In this document: one piece after another, positions 54,085 through 64,000 of the stretch
How positions within the stretch are numbered: the first letter of the stretch is position 1
How the letters are laid out: each line of letters opens with the position of its first letter
From: Symbiopectobacterium purcellii
GTDB lineage: Bacteria; Pseudomonadota; Gammaproteobacteria; Enterobacterales; Enterobacteriaceae
NCBI RefSeq assembly: GCF_019797845.1
Contig: NZ_CP081864.1
Location: 4,650,001 to 4,714,000, forward strand
Length of the DNA stretch: 64,000 bases
Direction: 5' to 3'
Program-made: the position numbers and the translations under genes
The notes under the pieces: model-generated
Told to the model about the DNA's origin: nothing
The model's input: only the letters and a program-made list of their open reading frames with translations
Database searches by the model: none

Positions 54085-55295
54085 CTACAGCTTCGCCAAC
54101 ATGGCGCGTGTCACCAGCACAATCCCCTCTTCCGAGCGGTAGAAACGGCGGCTGTCTTCAGCAGCATTTTCACCGATCACCGTCCCTTCAGGCAGAACAC
54201 ACGCACGGTCGATGACGCAGCGCCGCAAGCGACACGAACGCCCCACGTTCACATCCGGCAGCAACACGGATGAATCGATGCTGCAAAACGAGTTCACCCG
54301 CACCCGCGGAAACAGCACCGAATGCGTCACCACCGATCCCGACACGATACAACCGCCGGACACCAGCGAATTCATGGTCATACCGTGGCTGCCCGAGCGA
54401 TCCTGTACGAACTTGGCCGGTGGCAGTTGATCCATGGCGGAGCGTATTGGCCAGTTTCTGTCGTACATATCCAGATCGGGCGTGACCGAGGCCAAATCGA
54501 GGTTAGCCCGCCAATAGGCCTCAAGCGTTCCCACGTCGCGCCAGTAATGGCAATCATCCTGACCCGAAGTAACGCAGGAGAGCGAAAACGGATGCGCCCA
54601 GGCATCGCGTTGCGCAACAATTTTCGGGATCAGATCTTTGCCGAAATCGTGTGAAGAGCCCGGCTGGTTGACGTCCTCTTGCAATAACCGATAGAGGTAG
54701 TCCGCATTAAAAACATAGATGCCCATGCTGGCGAGCGCCATTTCGGGGTCATCCGGCATCGGCGTAGGCTGTTCCGGCTTCTCATCAAAGCTCAAAATGC
54801 GCCGCTGTTTATCCACACTCATGATGCCGAATGCATTCGCTTCTTTGAGCGGCACCGGCAAGCACGCCACGGTGCACTGCGCCTGTTTGTCGACGTGATC
54901 GATGAGCAAACGCGAATAGTCCATTTTATAGATGTGATCGCCCGCCAGGATCACCACATACTCCGCACGGTAGCGCCGAATAATGTCGAGGTTTTGACAG
55001 ACGGCATCCGCCGTGCCGCGATACCAGTGATCGGTCTCCTGCCGCTGCTGAGCAGGCAGCAGATCGACAAATTCATTCATCTCAGCATTGAGGAAAGACC
55101 AGCCACGCTGGATGTGCTGCACCAACGTGTGGGATTGATATTGGGTGATCACACCGATGCGGCGAATCCCCGAATTCAGACAGTTCGACAGGGCGAAATC
55201 GATGATGCGGAATTTGCTGCCAAAATCAGCGCCACTGATTTCAGTGGAAGCTGCCGTGCGAGCATCAAGGGATCATGCTTCTCATTATTTACCAT
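54085..55295 (-). pseudogene. glgC: ADP-glucose pyrophosphorylase with N-terminal deletion and frameshift
   Basis: The ATG at 55295 follows AAGGAG, 3 bp after the glgX stop, and the first residues ([26 protein letters not shown], two consecutive parts) match GlgC. Then the coding sequence jumps to [12 protein letters not shown] in another frame: the stretch for GGRGTRL, KRAKPAVHF and neighbours, about 23 residues, has gone with a net loss near 67 bases. These residues bind nucleotide and pyrophosphate. The rest ([20 protein letters not shown] to VTRAMLAKL) is well preserved. TTTGGC may have served as the deletion repeat. Restart at a later Met could make only a truncated, probably inactive protein. 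Confidence 0.9.
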
Positions 55296-55298
55296 GGC

Positions 55299-57296
55299 CT
55301 ACTCCTTACTGCGGCGTGTACAGACACACACCGATTGGGCATTCCCTTGCCAACAACCGCCGCGCAGCGCTTTCGAGGCCTCGAACGGCGGCGACACCAG
55401 CCAATCTCCTGCGGGCAGCGACATCTCGCACGGCGACGCACTCGCATTAATCAGCAGTAACCAATCAGATGACAGGACGATTTGTAAACGGCGCGCTCCC
55501 TGCTCCCATGCCGACGGCGTGAGCGGCTGCGCCTGTTCATTCAGCCACTGCACACGGCCATCCCCTTCTTGCCACCAGGCATCCTGCTGTAACGCTGGGA
55601 TGGCGCGTCGCAGCCGAATCAGCCCGGCGGTAAAAGCACTCAAGGCGGTATCCGCCGTTTCCCAGTTAAGCCAGGTCAAGTCATTATCCTGACAGTAAGC
55701 GTTGTTATTCCCCTGCTGGCTATGGCTATGTTCATCCCCCGCCAGCAGCATGGGCGTGCCCTGCGACAGCAGCAATGTCGCCAGCAACGCGCGTTGACTG
55801 GCCGCGCGGCGTACAAGCGTAGCCTCATCCGCGTCCAAACCTTCGGTGCCGTGGTTGTTGCTGAAATTACTGTCGGTGCCGTCGCGGTTATCTTCCCCGT
55901 TGGCGTGGTTGTGCTTATGGTTGAAGCTGACCAAATCGCGCAGCGTAAAGCCGTCGTGCGCGGTGAGCTTGTTTACCGACGCATGCGGCAAACGAGGAGG
56001 GTGTTGAAAGATATCGCTCGAGGCGGCAAAGCGGCGGGCAAAACCGCCCAGGGAAATATCGCCGCACAGCCAGAAACGACGCATATCATCGCGGTAGCGG
56101 TCACTCCATTCAGCAAAGGGCGCAGGGAAACGGCCGAGCTGATAGCCACCGTCACCAATATCCCAAGGCTCGGCGATCAGTTTCACGCCGTGCAAACGCG
56201 GCGCCTCACGCAGCGCGGTGAGCAGCGGCGCAGCGGGGTCAAACGCCGGTGTTCTACCCAACACGGTGGCCAGATCGAAACGGAAACCATCCACGTGGCA
56301 TGCTTCGCGCCAGAAAATCAGGGACTGCATCACCCAGTCGATCACCGCAGGGTGGTTGAGACGCAGCGCATTACCGCAGCCGGTCCAGTTGTGGTATTCG
56401 CCCTGTTCGGTCAGCCAGTAATAGCTCTGATTGTCGATACCGCGCAGCGACAGCGTCGGCCCTTCAACATCCAGCTCGGCCGAATGGTTAAACACCACAT
56501 CAAGGATCACTTCGATACCCGCGCGATGCAGCGCCTTGACCATATCGCGAAATTCATTAAGCGCGTCATCACGTGCCGCCAGGCTGGTTTCAACGGCAAA
56601 CGGCAACAGCACGTTGTAGCCCCAATAGTTGCGCAGCCCGAGTTTTTGCAAGCGCGGCTCATCGGCGTGCTGCTGCACCGGCAACAGTTCAATGGCGGTG
56701 ATACCCAGATTTTTCAGGTAGTTGATCATGACCGGGTGTGCCACACCGCTGTATGTCCCGCGCAGTTCAGCGGGAATCTCAGGGTGTAGCTGGGTCAGCC
56801 CACGCACGTGGGCCTCATAGATCACGCTCTCCCCCCATGGGGTGGCTGGGAGAACATCATCGTCCCAGTCGTAGCGTTCATCCACCACCACGGCTTTTGG
56901 CATCACCTGAGCATTGTCGCGCTCGTCAGGCGTATCGACACCGCCCTGTAGACTTTCGTCATCAACGACCCAGCCATCTAACTGGCGAGCACAGGGATCG
57001 AGCAGCAGCTTATTCGGGTTAAAACGGTGACCCTGTTGCGGTGCGAACGGGCCATAGACACGGTAGCCATAGCGTAGCCCAGGACGCGCAATGGGCTCCT
57101 GCTCGGAAAGCGGCAAATAGCCGTGCCAGATATCGCCCGTACGGGATGGCAGAGTAAAACGGTGCTCCTGCTGGTGCGCATCAAACAGGCACAGTTCGAC
57201 CCGCTCGGCATGGGCGGAAAACAGCGCAAAATTAATGCCCTGTTGATCGACGCTGGCGCCCAATGGCGCGGGCTTGCCCGGCAGCAGTGCAGTCAT
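55299..57296 (-). CDS. glgX: Glycogen debranching enzyme
   Basis: This 665-residue GH13 isoamylase-type enzyme removes short maltodextrin branches from phosphorylase-trimmed glycogen. It has an N-terminal CBM48-like domain (1-115) and a catalytic barrel with [32 protein letters not shown] (nucleophile Asp), [14 protein letters not shown] (acid/base Glu) and [12 protein letters not shown]. Its start overlaps the glgB stop by four bases; glgC follows 3 bp later. It is intact and slightly longer at the C-end than usual. Confidence 0.95.
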   Translation of the reverse strand: MTALLPGKPAPLGASVDQQGINFALFSAHAERVELCLFDAHQQEHRFTLPSRTGDIWHGYLPLSEQEPIARPGLRYGYRVYGPFAPQQGHRFNPNKLLLDPCARQLDGWVVDDESLQGGVDTPDERDNAQVMPKAVVVDERYDWDDDVLPATPWGESVIYEAHVRGLTQLHPEIPAELRGTYSGVAHPVMINYLKNLGITAIELLPVQQHADEPRLQKLGLRNYWGYNVLLPFAVETSLAARDDALNEFRDMVKALHRAGIEVILDVVFNHSAELDVEGPTLSLRGIDNQSYYWLTEQGEYHNWTGCGNALRLNHPAVIDWVMQSLIFWREACHVDGFRFDLATVLGRTPAFDPAAPLLTALREAPRLHGVKLIAEPWDIGDGGYQLGRFPAPFAEWSDRYRDDMRRFWLCGDISLGGFARRFAASSDIFQHPPRLPHASVNKLTAHDGFTLRDLVSFNHKHNHANGEDNRDGTDSNFSNNHGTEGLDADEATLVRRAASQRALLATLLLSQGTPMLLAGDEHSHSQQGNNNAYCQDNDLTWLNWETADTALSAFTAGLIRLRRAIPALQQDAWWQEGDGRVQWLNEQAQPLTPSAWEQGARRLQIVLSSDWLLLINASASPCEMSLPAGDWLVSPPFEASKALRGGCWQGNAQSVCVCTRRSKE

Positions 57297-59482
57297 GGCA
57301 CCTCCTTCGCCAGATAGAGCGTCGCCAACGGCGGCAGCGTCAATACCAGCGAATGGGCGCGACCGTGGCTGCCGATGGCCTCGCTCTCCAGTCCACCGCC
57401 ATTACCCAGATTACCGCCGTGATAATGCCAGGAGTCGGTGTTGAGGATTTCGCGCCAGCACCCCGGTTGATTGATACCGATACGGTAACCTTGGCGTGGC
57501 ACTGGCGTGAAATTGCTGACCACCAACACCTCATTGCCTTGCCTGTCTCGGCGTATAAAGGCGAACACCGAGTTTTCCCGATCATCCACCACCCGCCATT
57601 CAAAACCTTCCGGCTGAAAATCCAACTGATACAGCGGCGGCTGGTCGCGATAGCAGTGGTTCAAATCCTTCACAAGCTGCTGTACACCACGGTGCCATCC
57701 TTCCGGCTCATCCAACAGGTGCCAGTCCAGGCTGGTATCGTGATTCCATTCCCGTCCCTGCGCGAACTCACCGCCCATAAACAGCAGTTTTTTTCCGGGG
57801 AATGCCCACATAAAGCCGTAATAAGCGCGCAGATTGGCAAATTTTTGCCACACATCGCCTGGCATACGATCGAGCAGCGAACGCTTGCCGTGTACCACTT
57901 CATCGTGTGACAACGGCAGAATAAAATTCTCGCTGTAGGCGTAGAGCATGCCAAACGTCATCTTGTCGTGGTGGTATTTGCGATGCACCGGATCCTGCTG
58001 CATATAGTTCAGCGTGTCGTGCATCCAACCCATGTTCCACTTGTAATGGAAGCCTAAACCGTTGCAGCCCGGCGGCAGCGTTACCCCCGGATAGTCGGTA
58101 GACTCTTCGGCCACGGTAATGGCATCGGGACGCGCATGCCCCAACATGTTATTGGTGTAACGCAGGAAGGCGATGGCCTCCAGATTCTCTTTACCACCGT
58201 AATAATTGGGCACCCATTCGCCCTGTGCCCGGCTGTAATCGCGGTAAATCATCGAGGCAACCGCGTCTACCCGCAGACCGTCGATACCGTAATGTTCCAT
58301 CCAAAACAGCGCATTACCCGCCAGATAGTTACGCACCTCATGGCGGCCGTAGTTGTAAATCAGGGTGTTCCAATCCTGATGAAACCCCTCTTTCGGGTCG
58401 GCATATTCATACAGCGCGGTGCCATCAAACTGTGCCAAACCATAGGCATCGGTCGGGAAATGCCCCGGCACCCAATCCAGCAACACGTTAATGCCAGCCT
58501 CGTGCAGGGTGTCGACAAAACAGCGGAAATCCTGCGGCGTGCCAAAGCGTAGCGTCGGTGCATAAAGGCCGAGCGGCTGATAACCCCAGCTACCGTCAAA
58601 CGGATGCTCGTTGATGGGCAATAGCTCAATATGGGTGAACCCCATTTCATTGGCATATTCCGCCAACTGGGTTGCCAGATCCTGATAACTCAGCCAAAAA
58701 TTATTGTCGGTGTGACGTCGCCAGGAGGCGAGATGGACTTCATAAATCGAAATGGGTGCATCGAAGTTGTTCGCCTGTCGCCGTTGTGCGTTGGGTTCAA
58801 CTTTAGGCGGCAACCGGACCACGCAGGAGGCGGTTTCCGGGCGCATCTGCGCTTCAAACGCGTAAGGGTCAGCTTTAAGCTGCACATTGCCGTGCACATC
58901 GACCACTTCATACTTGTAAAGCTGCCCGGCATGCACCGCCGGCAGAAAAATCTCCCAGATGCCGTTTTCACGCAGCAAGCGCATCGGGTGGCGGCGTCCG
59001 TCCCAGAAATTGAATTCTCCCACCACAGAAACCCGGCGCGCATTCGGAGCCCACACTGCAAATCGCGTGCCTTCAACGCCATCCAACGTGACCAGATGCG
59101 CACCAAGGCGTTCGAAGGGGCGCAGGTGGGTCCCCTCCGCCAGCAGCCAGATATCCATGGCATCCAGCAGCGGACCAAACCGATAGGGATCGTCGATAAC
59201 CAAAGCGGCATGCGCCCAGGTGACGGCCAGTTGATAATGAAAAGGACGCTTACGACGCGGCAGGGTTGCGCAGAAAAAACCGCGATCGTCAATGCGCGGC
59301 AACTGCCCGACTTTACGTCCGGTCGCACCATCCAGCACCCAAACATCCAGCGCATCAGGCAGCAACGCACGCACTTCGAGCCCGTTTTCGGTTTCATGCA
59401 TACCCAACAGGGAGAAAGGATCGGCGTAGTGACCAGCAATCAGCGAGTTGATCGCACCGGATAATTCCGACATGGCATCCAT
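57293..59482 (-). CDS. glgB: 1,4-alpha-glucan branching enzyme
   Basis: This 729-residue GH13 enzyme forms alpha-1,6 branches. It has an N-terminal carbohydrate-binding domain (about 1-115), a CBM48 domain ([21 protein letters not shown]) and a catalytic barrel with [17 protein letters not shown] region ([11 protein letters not shown]), [15 protein letters not shown] (nucleophile Asp), [11 protein letters not shown] (acid/base Glu) and [16 protein letters not shown] abuts the first ATG, so the ATG nine bases on (59473) may be the real start. It is the first gene of the glgBXCAP cluster. The gene is intact. Confidence 0.95.
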   Translation of the reverse strand: MDAMSELSGAINSLIAGHYADPFSLLGMHETENGLEVRALLPDALDVWVLDGATGRKVGQLPRIDDRGFFCATLPRRKRPFHYQLAVTWAHAALVIDDPYRFGPLLDAMDIWLLAEGTHLRPFERLGAHLVTLDGVEGTRFAVWAPNARRVSVVGEFNFWDGRRHPMRLLRENGIWEIFLPAVHAGQLYKYEVVDVHGNVQLKADPYAFEAQMRPETASCVVRLPPKVEPNAQRRQANNFDAPISIYEVHLASWRRHTDNNFWLSYQDLATQLAEYANEMGFTHIELLPINEHPFDGSWGYQPLGLYAPTLRFGTPQDFRCFVDTLHEAGINVLLDWVPGHFPTDAYGLAQFDGTALYEYADPKEGFHQDWNTLIYNYGRHEVRNYLAGNALFWMEHYGIDGLRVDAVASMIYRDYSRAQGEWVPNYYGGKENLEAIAFLRYTNNMLGHARPDAITVAEESTDYPGVTLPPGCNGLGFHYKWNMGWMHDTLNYMQQDPVHRKYHHDKMTFGMLYAYSENFILPLSHDEVVHGKRSLLDRMPGDVWQKFANLRAYYGFMWAFPGKKLLFMGGEFAQGREWNHDTSLDWHLLDEPEGWHRGVQQLVKDLNHCYRDQPPLYQLDFQPEGFEWRVVDDRENSVFAFIRRDRQGNEVLVVSNFTPVPRQGYRIGINQPGCWREILNTDSWHYHGGNLGNGGGLESEAIGSHGRAHSLVLTLPPLATLYLAKEVP

Positions 59483-59926
59483 CCTCTAATTAACCGATTG
59501 AATTTATTATGCAAACACGTTATCAGTCCGATACCGTATTTTTACCACCTCGTATAAATATATAAAAAAAACAATATGTTAATAGGAAATCCACAAGATT
59601 CCCTAATGAGGTGTAATCACGTAAAGAGAAAGGCAACAACACATACGCCGTTATTTATAAGTCTAGTCAATAAAACAAAAAGCACGGGCCGAAACTTAAA
59701 ATTTTCCTTTATTTTTTATATGAATAAGTTATGACACAGTTGTTAAAGATTCTATTCTGCCTCTCTTCACGGTGCGCCAATGCTTTTTGCAATACGGCGC
59801 GATAATCTGGCTGAAATGGCAGAAAAAACGTGCAAATTCTCTGCGCAGTCCGTGCTTATCCAGCGTCGTTCGCGTTACAATTGCCGATGCATGTCCCCCT
59901 TGCATGCGCAGTGAGGTATTTTTTGC
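59483..59926. other. Divergent control region of glgB and btsS
   Basis: About 440 bp, A/T-rich near glgB (59500-59740), without a credible gene. It must hold the promoters of the glg operon and btsS. I see no clear operator; AATGAGG/GAGGTATT stretches are ribosome-site scale only. Confidence 0.4.
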
Positions 59927-61645
59927 ATGGTCAGCCAAATCGATTTGATTCTCTCGTTACTCCAGCAGATGTGTGTCTATCTGGTGATTGCCTATTTGCT
60001 GAGTAAAACGCCGCTGTTTATTCCGCTGATGCAGGTCACCATTCGTTTGCCGCACAAGCTGGTGTGCTATCTGGTGTTTTCCATGTTTTGCATCATGGGT
60101 ACCTATTTCGGCCTGCATATTGATGATTCCATCGCCAATACGCGCGCCACCGGTGCCGTGCTGGGCGGGATGCTAGGCGGACCATCGGTCGGTTTTCTGG
60201 TCGGTTTGACCGGTGGACTGCACCGTTATTCCATGGGGGGAATGACGGCGCTGGCTTGCATGGTGTCAACCATTACGGAAGGGTTGATCGGCGGCCTGCT
60301 GCACCGTTATCTGCTACGGCGTAACCGTATCGATATGCTGTTCCAGCCGCTGGTGGTAGGGCTGACGGCGCTGGTCGCCGAACTGCTGCAAATGATCATC
60401 ATTCTGCTGCTGGCGCGCCCGTTCGACAGCGCGGTTGAACTGGTCAAAGACATTGCGTTGCCGATGATGATCACCAACACCGTAGGCTCCGCCATGTTTA
60501 TGCGCATCCTGCTCGACAGGCTCGCCATTTTTGAAAAATACACCTCGGCGTTTTCTGCCAAGGCGCTGCAAATTGCCGCGCGCGCGGAGGGGGCGCTACG
60601 CCAAGGGTTCGATCAGCAAAACAGCATGCGCGTAGCGCGCATTCTTTACGAGGAACTGGGCGTCGGTGCCGTTGCCATTACCGATCGCGATAAGCTGCTG
60701 GCGTTTATCGGCCTGGGTGACGATCACCACAAGGTGGGCTCGCCGATTACCTCGCTGCACACTCACCGAGCCATCGACAATAATCAGGTGGTGTACGCCG
60801 ACGGCAATGAAGTGCCCTATACCTGTTCCGTCTCGGCCCACTGCAAGCTCGGTTCGACCCTGGTGATCCCACTGCGCGGCGAAGAGCAGCGGGTGATTGG
60901 CACCATCAAGCTGTATGAGCCTAAGAACAAGCTGTTTTCCAGCATCAACCGCACGCTGGGAGAAGGTATTGCGCATCTGCTGTCAGCGCAGATTCTGGCC
61001 GGGCGTTTCGAGCAGCAGAAACAACTGCTGGCACAGTCAGAAATCAAGCTGTTGCACGCACAGGTCAATCCGCACTTTCTGTTTAACGCGCTCAACACGC
61101 TTTCCGCCGTCATCCGGCGCAACCCGGATCATGCGCGGCAACTGGTGCTCTCACTTTCCACCTTCTTTCGCAAAAACCTGAAACGCAGCAACGATGAAGT
61201 GTCGCTGCGCGATGAGATGGAACACGTTAACGCCTATCTGGAAATCGAGAAGGCGCGTTTTGCTGACCACATGACGGTAGAGATTACGCTGCCGGAAGAA
61301 CTAATGGATGCGCGTTTGCCTGCGTTTTCGCTGCAACCCATCGTGGAGAACGCCATTAAACACGGTATTTCGCAGATGATAGAGAGCGGCCATATCCACA
61401 TCAGCGGCCGCTACCGCGCCAACACGCTGGAACTGATGGTCGAGGATAATGCAGGCACCTATCAGCCACCGACAGGGGGTGACGGTCTGGGCATGAATCT
61501 GGTCGACCGTCGCATCAAGGCGCGCTACGGCAACCGCTACGGCATTACCGTTGAGAGCAAGCCCGATACCTTTACTCGCGTGGAAGTGCGGATTCCGCTG
61601 ATTCAACCGAAAAAGACGCTGGCAGATATCGAGCGGGCGGCGTAG
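59927..61645 (+). CDS. btsS: Pyruvate-sensing histidine kinase BtsS (LytS family)
   Basis: This 572-residue inner-membrane sensor has six helices in a 5TM-LYT domain (1-200: RLPHKLVCYLVFSMFCIMGTYFG region), a GAF domain (about 220-345: AVAITDRDKLLAFIGLGDDHHKVG) and a C-terminal kinase core with the His motif NPHFLFNALNTLSAVIRR and ENAIKHGISQMIESG. Identity along the whole chain is to E. coli YehU/BtsS, which responds to pyruvate, rather than YpdA. In E. coli the cognate regulator gene btsR follows directly; here the next gene is on the other strand and unrelated, so BtsR must be elsewhere or lost. Confidence 0.9.
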   Translation: MVSQIDLILSLLQQMCVYLVIAYLLSKTPLFIPLMQVTIRLPHKLVCYLVFSMFCIMGTYFGLHIDDSIANTRATGAVLGGMLGGPSVGFLVGLTGGLHRYSMGGMTALACMVSTITEGLIGGLLHRYLLRRNRIDMLFQPLVVGLTALVAELLQMIIILLLARPFDSAVELVKDIALPMMITNTVGSAMFMRILLDRLAIFEKYTSAFSAKALQIAARAEGALRQGFDQQNSMRVARILYEELGVGAVAITDRDKLLAFIGLGDDHHKVGSPITSLHTHRAIDNNQVVYADGNEVPYTCSVSAHCKLGSTLVIPLRGEEQRVIGTIKLYEPKNKLFSSINRTLGEGIAHLLSAQILAGRFEQQKQLLAQSEIKLLHAQVNPHFLFNALNTLSAVIRRNPDHARQLVLSLSTFFRKNLKRSNDEVSLRDEMEHVNAYLEIEKARFADHMTVEITLPEELMDARLPAFSLQPIVENAIKHGISQMIESGHIHISGRYRANTLELMVEDNAGTYQPPTGGDGLGMNLVDRRIKARYGNRYGITVESKPDTFTRVEVRIPLIQPKKTLADIERAA

Positions 61646-61662
61646 GGGATTGTTCGGCTATT

Positions 61663-62523
61663 TCACGTATCAGGAAACGCCGCGCGGCCGTCCTCCCCGC
61701 CGGTAACGTCCAACGCATCGCGTAAGCTATCCCCGAGGTACTGGCAGGCAGCAACCACCAGCACGATGGCGATCCCGGCAGGCAGCATCTGTTCCGGGTG
61801 CACCATCATCACGTTTTTCGCTTCCCCCAGCATCGCCCCCCACTCCGGGGTAGGGGGCTGCACGCCCAGCCCGAGAAAAGAAAGTGCCGAGAGCAGCAGG
61901 ATAACCGCACCGCTGTCGGTGGTTGCCAGCACAATCAGTTCTGCCGCCGTCACGGGCAACAGGTGGCGCCGAATCAAATAGCCGGGAGAAGCCCCCAGCA
62001 GGCGAGCATAGTGGATATAGTGTTTATCGCTATACTGAAGCACAATGCCACGCACCATGCGGGCATACCACGCCCACTTCACCAGCACCACCGCCAGCAG
62101 GATATTTTGCAGCCCCGGCCCCAAAATGCCGACCAGCGCAAAGATCATCACCTCACCGGGAAAAGAGAGCATCAGATCGCACAAACGCATTAGTGCCGCA
62201 TCAATCCGCCCACGCAGGTAACCCGCCAGCATGCCGAGCACGGTGCCGGTCAGCATGGTGACGGACATCGCCAACAGGGCAACAAACAGGGTATTCCGGA
62301 TACCAAACAGCAAGCGCGACAAGACGCAGCGGCCAAGGTGATCGGCCCCCAGCGGGTAATTCAGACTGATGCCGTGATATTTATCGCGCCAGGAAACCAG
62401 CAACGGATCGTGGGGTGCCAGCCAGGGAGCGAATAGGCCCGCCGCCGCTACAACCAGCAGAAAAACCAGACTGAGCAGCGCCAGCGGATCGTGTGCAATA
62501 CTGCGCAACAGGCGGCGAATCAT
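61663..62523 (-). CDS. Nickel/peptide-type ABC importer permease (NikC-like)
   Basis: This 286-residue inner-membrane permease of the oppBC family has an ATG at 62523 overlapping the upstream permease stop (ATGA). Motifs include LGADHLGRCVLSRLLFGIR and WAWYARMVRGIVLQ, and the EAA-type loop YIHYARLLGASPGYLIRRHLLP. WAWYARMVR is characteristic of NikC and nickel-type relatives. It forms a heterodimer with the NikB-like subunit. The ATPase genes expected downstream (nikDE) are not on this side; btsS follows convergently. Confidence 0.82.
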   Translation of the reverse strand: MIRRLLRSIAHDPLALLSLVFLLVVAAAGLFAPWLAPHDPLLVSWRDKYHGISLNYPLGADHLGRCVLSRLLFGIRNTLFVALLAMSVTMLTGTVLGMLAGYLRGRIDAALMRLCDLMLSFPGEVMIFALVGILGPGLQNILLAVVLVKWAWYARMVRGIVLQYSDKHYIHYARLLGASPGYLIRRHLLPVTAAELIVLATTDSGAVILLLSALSFLGLGVQPPTPEWGAMLGEAKNVMMVHPEQMLPAGIAIVLVVAACQYLGDSLRDALDVTGGEDGRAAFPDT

Positions 62524-63458
62524 AGCGCAACCCCGCGACGCAAACGGGGATCGAGCCACATCAGTAGGATATCGATGAGAAAATTGCCCACCACAAACAG
62601 CAACGCCATTAGCAACACATAGGCTTGAATTATCGGGTAATCACGCTGAAAAATCGCCGAAACACACAGACGCCCTAACCCCGGCCAGGAAAAAATGTTC
62701 TCAATAATCAGCGTACCTGCAAACAGCTTCGGAATACTCATACCGAGCGCGACCAACGGCGAGTACAGTGCATTGACCAGGACGTGACGCCACAAAATAC
62801 GGCCTGCACTCAAACCACGCGCGCGCGCATAATCAACATAAGGTTGATGCAGGTGAGCCAACATATTGGCACGCAGCAGCCGTACATAGGTACCCAGATA
62901 GCCCAATGCCAGCGTTAATGCCGGCAGGATAACCGCCCCCGGTGCATCAATGCCCCCCACGGGCAGCCACTGCCATTTCACCGCCAGCAGCCAGAGCAGC
63001 AGCAGTCCCACCCAGTAATTCGGCATCGCTGTCAGAAAAAACAAGCCAGCGCGCAGCAGCTTGTCTGGCCAATGCCCGGCGCTCACCACACACAGTGAGG
63101 CAATCGCCAGCGATAAGGTAACAATCATCGCCAGCGCCGTTGCCGCCAGCCACAGCGTTGCGGGCAGCGCCTGCGCCAATTCATGGCTGACTGCCGTACG
63201 CGTCACAAACGATGTGCCCCAATCCAATTGTACACAGCGCGCCAGCCAGCGCAGATACTGTTGCCACAACGGTGCATCCAACCCCAGCTCCAGACGTAGC
63301 GCAGCAATGGCCTCCGGCGTCGGAACGATCATATTGACGCGTAAGGCCACCTCCGCCGGATCGGAAGGTGATAATTGGATAAGCAAAAAAGTGACAACGG
63401 TAATCAGGAGCATCAGCGGCACCATCAACAGCAGCCGATGCAACACATAACGCCCCAT
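62520..63458 (-). CDS. Nickel/peptide-type ABC importer permease (NikB-like)
   Basis: This 312-residue permease has six predicted helices (oppB family). GDPA-like region PSDPAEVALR, LDWGTSFVTRTAV and the cytoplasmic EAA loop YVDYARARGLSAGRILWRHVLVNAL are typical, and ENIFSWPGLGRLCVSAIFQRDYP closely follows NikB. It begins 15 bp after the binding-protein gene and overlaps the NikC-like gene by four bases. It is probably a nickel (chelate) importer; related opp-type metallophore systems are an alternative. Confidence 0.82.
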   Translation of the reverse strand: MGRYVLHRLLLMVPLMLLITVVTFLLIQLSPSDPAEVALRVNMIVPTPEAIAALRLELGLDAPLWQQYLRWLARCVQLDWGTSFVTRTAVSHELAQALPATLWLAATALAMIVTLSLAIASLCVVSAGHWPDKLLRAGLFFLTAMPNYWVGLLLLWLLAVKWQWLPVGGIDAPGAVILPALTLALGYLGTYVRLLRANMLAHLHQPYVDYARARGLSAGRILWRHVLVNALYSPLVALGMSIPKLFAGTLIIENIFSWPGLGRLCVSAIFQRDYPIIQAYVLLMALLFVVGNFLIDILLMWLDPRLRRGVAL

Positions 63459-63473
63459 TACGCTCGCCCAGAC

Positions 63474-64000
63474 CTATCGAAAGTACATCTTTTCAAAGGG
63501 GATTTCATACTGCGACGGATTAAAGGACCCCCCCTGTAACGCAGGACTAAACACCGCTTTGGTACGCGAGTAGGTCAGTGGGATATACACCCCTTCCTGC
63601 GCCAGCGTTAAAAAGATCTGGCGATACAACGCCTGGCGTTTCACCTCATCGGGCTCTATCAACACAGCACCGATGTCAGTATCGATCTCCGCTTTATTCG
63701 GTAGCCCTTTTTGCCCCTGATAATCTGCGTGCGCCGGAATACGAAACGACGACACATAGGATTGCGGATCGTAAGGCGTGCCCCAAGAAAGCGAATACTG
63801 AATATCAAAATCGCCAGACTTCTGCCTGTCCAGATACGCCTGTTTTTCCTCGCCCAACAGATCGACAGTGACGCCTATCTGTCTTAAATCACTCTGCACC
63901 ACCTCGGCAATCTGCCGTTCACCCGCGTTATTGCTGTTGTAGGAGAACACCAGACGTAACGCAACGCCCTGCTTTTCTCGCTGCGCCGCACCTTTAGGCA
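63474..64000 (-). CDS. Nickel-binding periplasmic protein (NikA-like), C-terminal part only
   Basis: The C-terminal 175 or so residues of an SBP_bac_5 substrate-binding protein; the frame is open through the window edge, so the start lies beyond 64000. Segments RQIAEVVQSDLRQIGVTVDL, DFDIQYSLSWGTPYDPQSYVS and EIPFEKMYFR resemble E. coli NikA, including the tail that NikA shares (ATEIPFE). It would capture nickel or a nickel-chelate in the periplasm for the two permeases that follow. Confidence 0.8.
   Translation of the reverse strand, partial: PKGAAQREKQGVALRLVFSYNSNNAGERQIAEVVQSDLRQIGVTVDLLGEEKQAYLDRQKSGDFDIQYSLSWGTPYDPQSYVSSFRIPAHADYQGQKGLPNKAEIDTDIGAVLIEPDEVKRQALYRQIFLTLAQEGVYIPLTYSRTKAVFSPALQGGSFNPSQYEIPFEKMYFR

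Overview
The window is a chromosomal segment of an enterobacterium (Enterobacterales). Tex, BioH, GntX, NfuA, MalQ/MalP, GlpR/G/E/D and GlgP/A/C/X/B are all close to their E. coli counterparts and lie in roughly the E. coli order. Several intergenic repeat families and the mixed gene content suggest the Pectobacteriaceae/Yersiniaceae side of the order, but the genus cannot be fixed from sequence alone.

Layout. 0-3 kb: a frameshifted two-domain acyltransferase and a decayed second citrate synthase. 3.4-5.7 kb: tex. 6-12.4 kb: an accessory block with a BhsA-like stress peptide, a damaged omptin, and a four-gene operon (alkaline phosphatase, a CPFC protein, an ABC ATPase and a permease with a histidine-rich loop), then a lipoprotein. 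13-18.5 kb: acrD, bioH, gntX, nfuA. 18.5-24.8 kb: malQ, malP (nonsense), glpR, glpG. 25-28.8 kb: a sugar-acid-type cassette (HTH-kinase fusion, aldolase-family lyase, MFS carrier) lying between glpG and glpE. 29.3-37.8 kb: frameshifted agp and the complete L-ascorbate (ula) regulon, lying between glpE and glpD. 38-46.3 kb: glpD, then a ydhYVWXUT redox operon. 46.4-50.5 kb: an ECF sigma factor with a small His-rich membrane protein, frameshifted ygiQ, and queH. 51-59.5 kb: the glycogen cluster, in which glgP, glgX and glgB are intact but glgA and glgC carry internal deletions. 60-64 kb: btsS without btsR, and a Nik-type nickel ABC importer running off the window.

The dominant theme is gene decay. 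At least ten genes are visibly broken by different mechanisms: single-base indels (acyltransferase, agp, ydhU), a dinucleotide duplication (ygiQ), ochre nonsense codons (malP, ulaA), apparent short-repeat deletions (glgA, glgC, omptin) and loss of catalytic or ligand residues (second gltA, ydhY). The damaged functions concentrate in carbon storage and sugar uptake: glycogen synthesis, maltodextrin phosphorolysis, ascorbate uptake and glucose-1-phosphate hydrolysis. This is what early reductive evolution of a lineage with a narrowed niche would look like. Single-base indels could be assembly errors, but the deletions and nonsense codons are unlikely to be.

The most unusual items are: a perfect seven-copy 9-bp tandem repeat that inserts extra LVQ tripeptides into a ribokinase-family enzyme that also has a plausible internal start; a 15-copy, exactly 9-residue-period repeat domain in YdhT; a 94-codon glgA remnant joining the two ends of glycogen synthase at a duplicated TGGLAD motif; and the phosphatase/ABC operon that looks like a metal-supply module.
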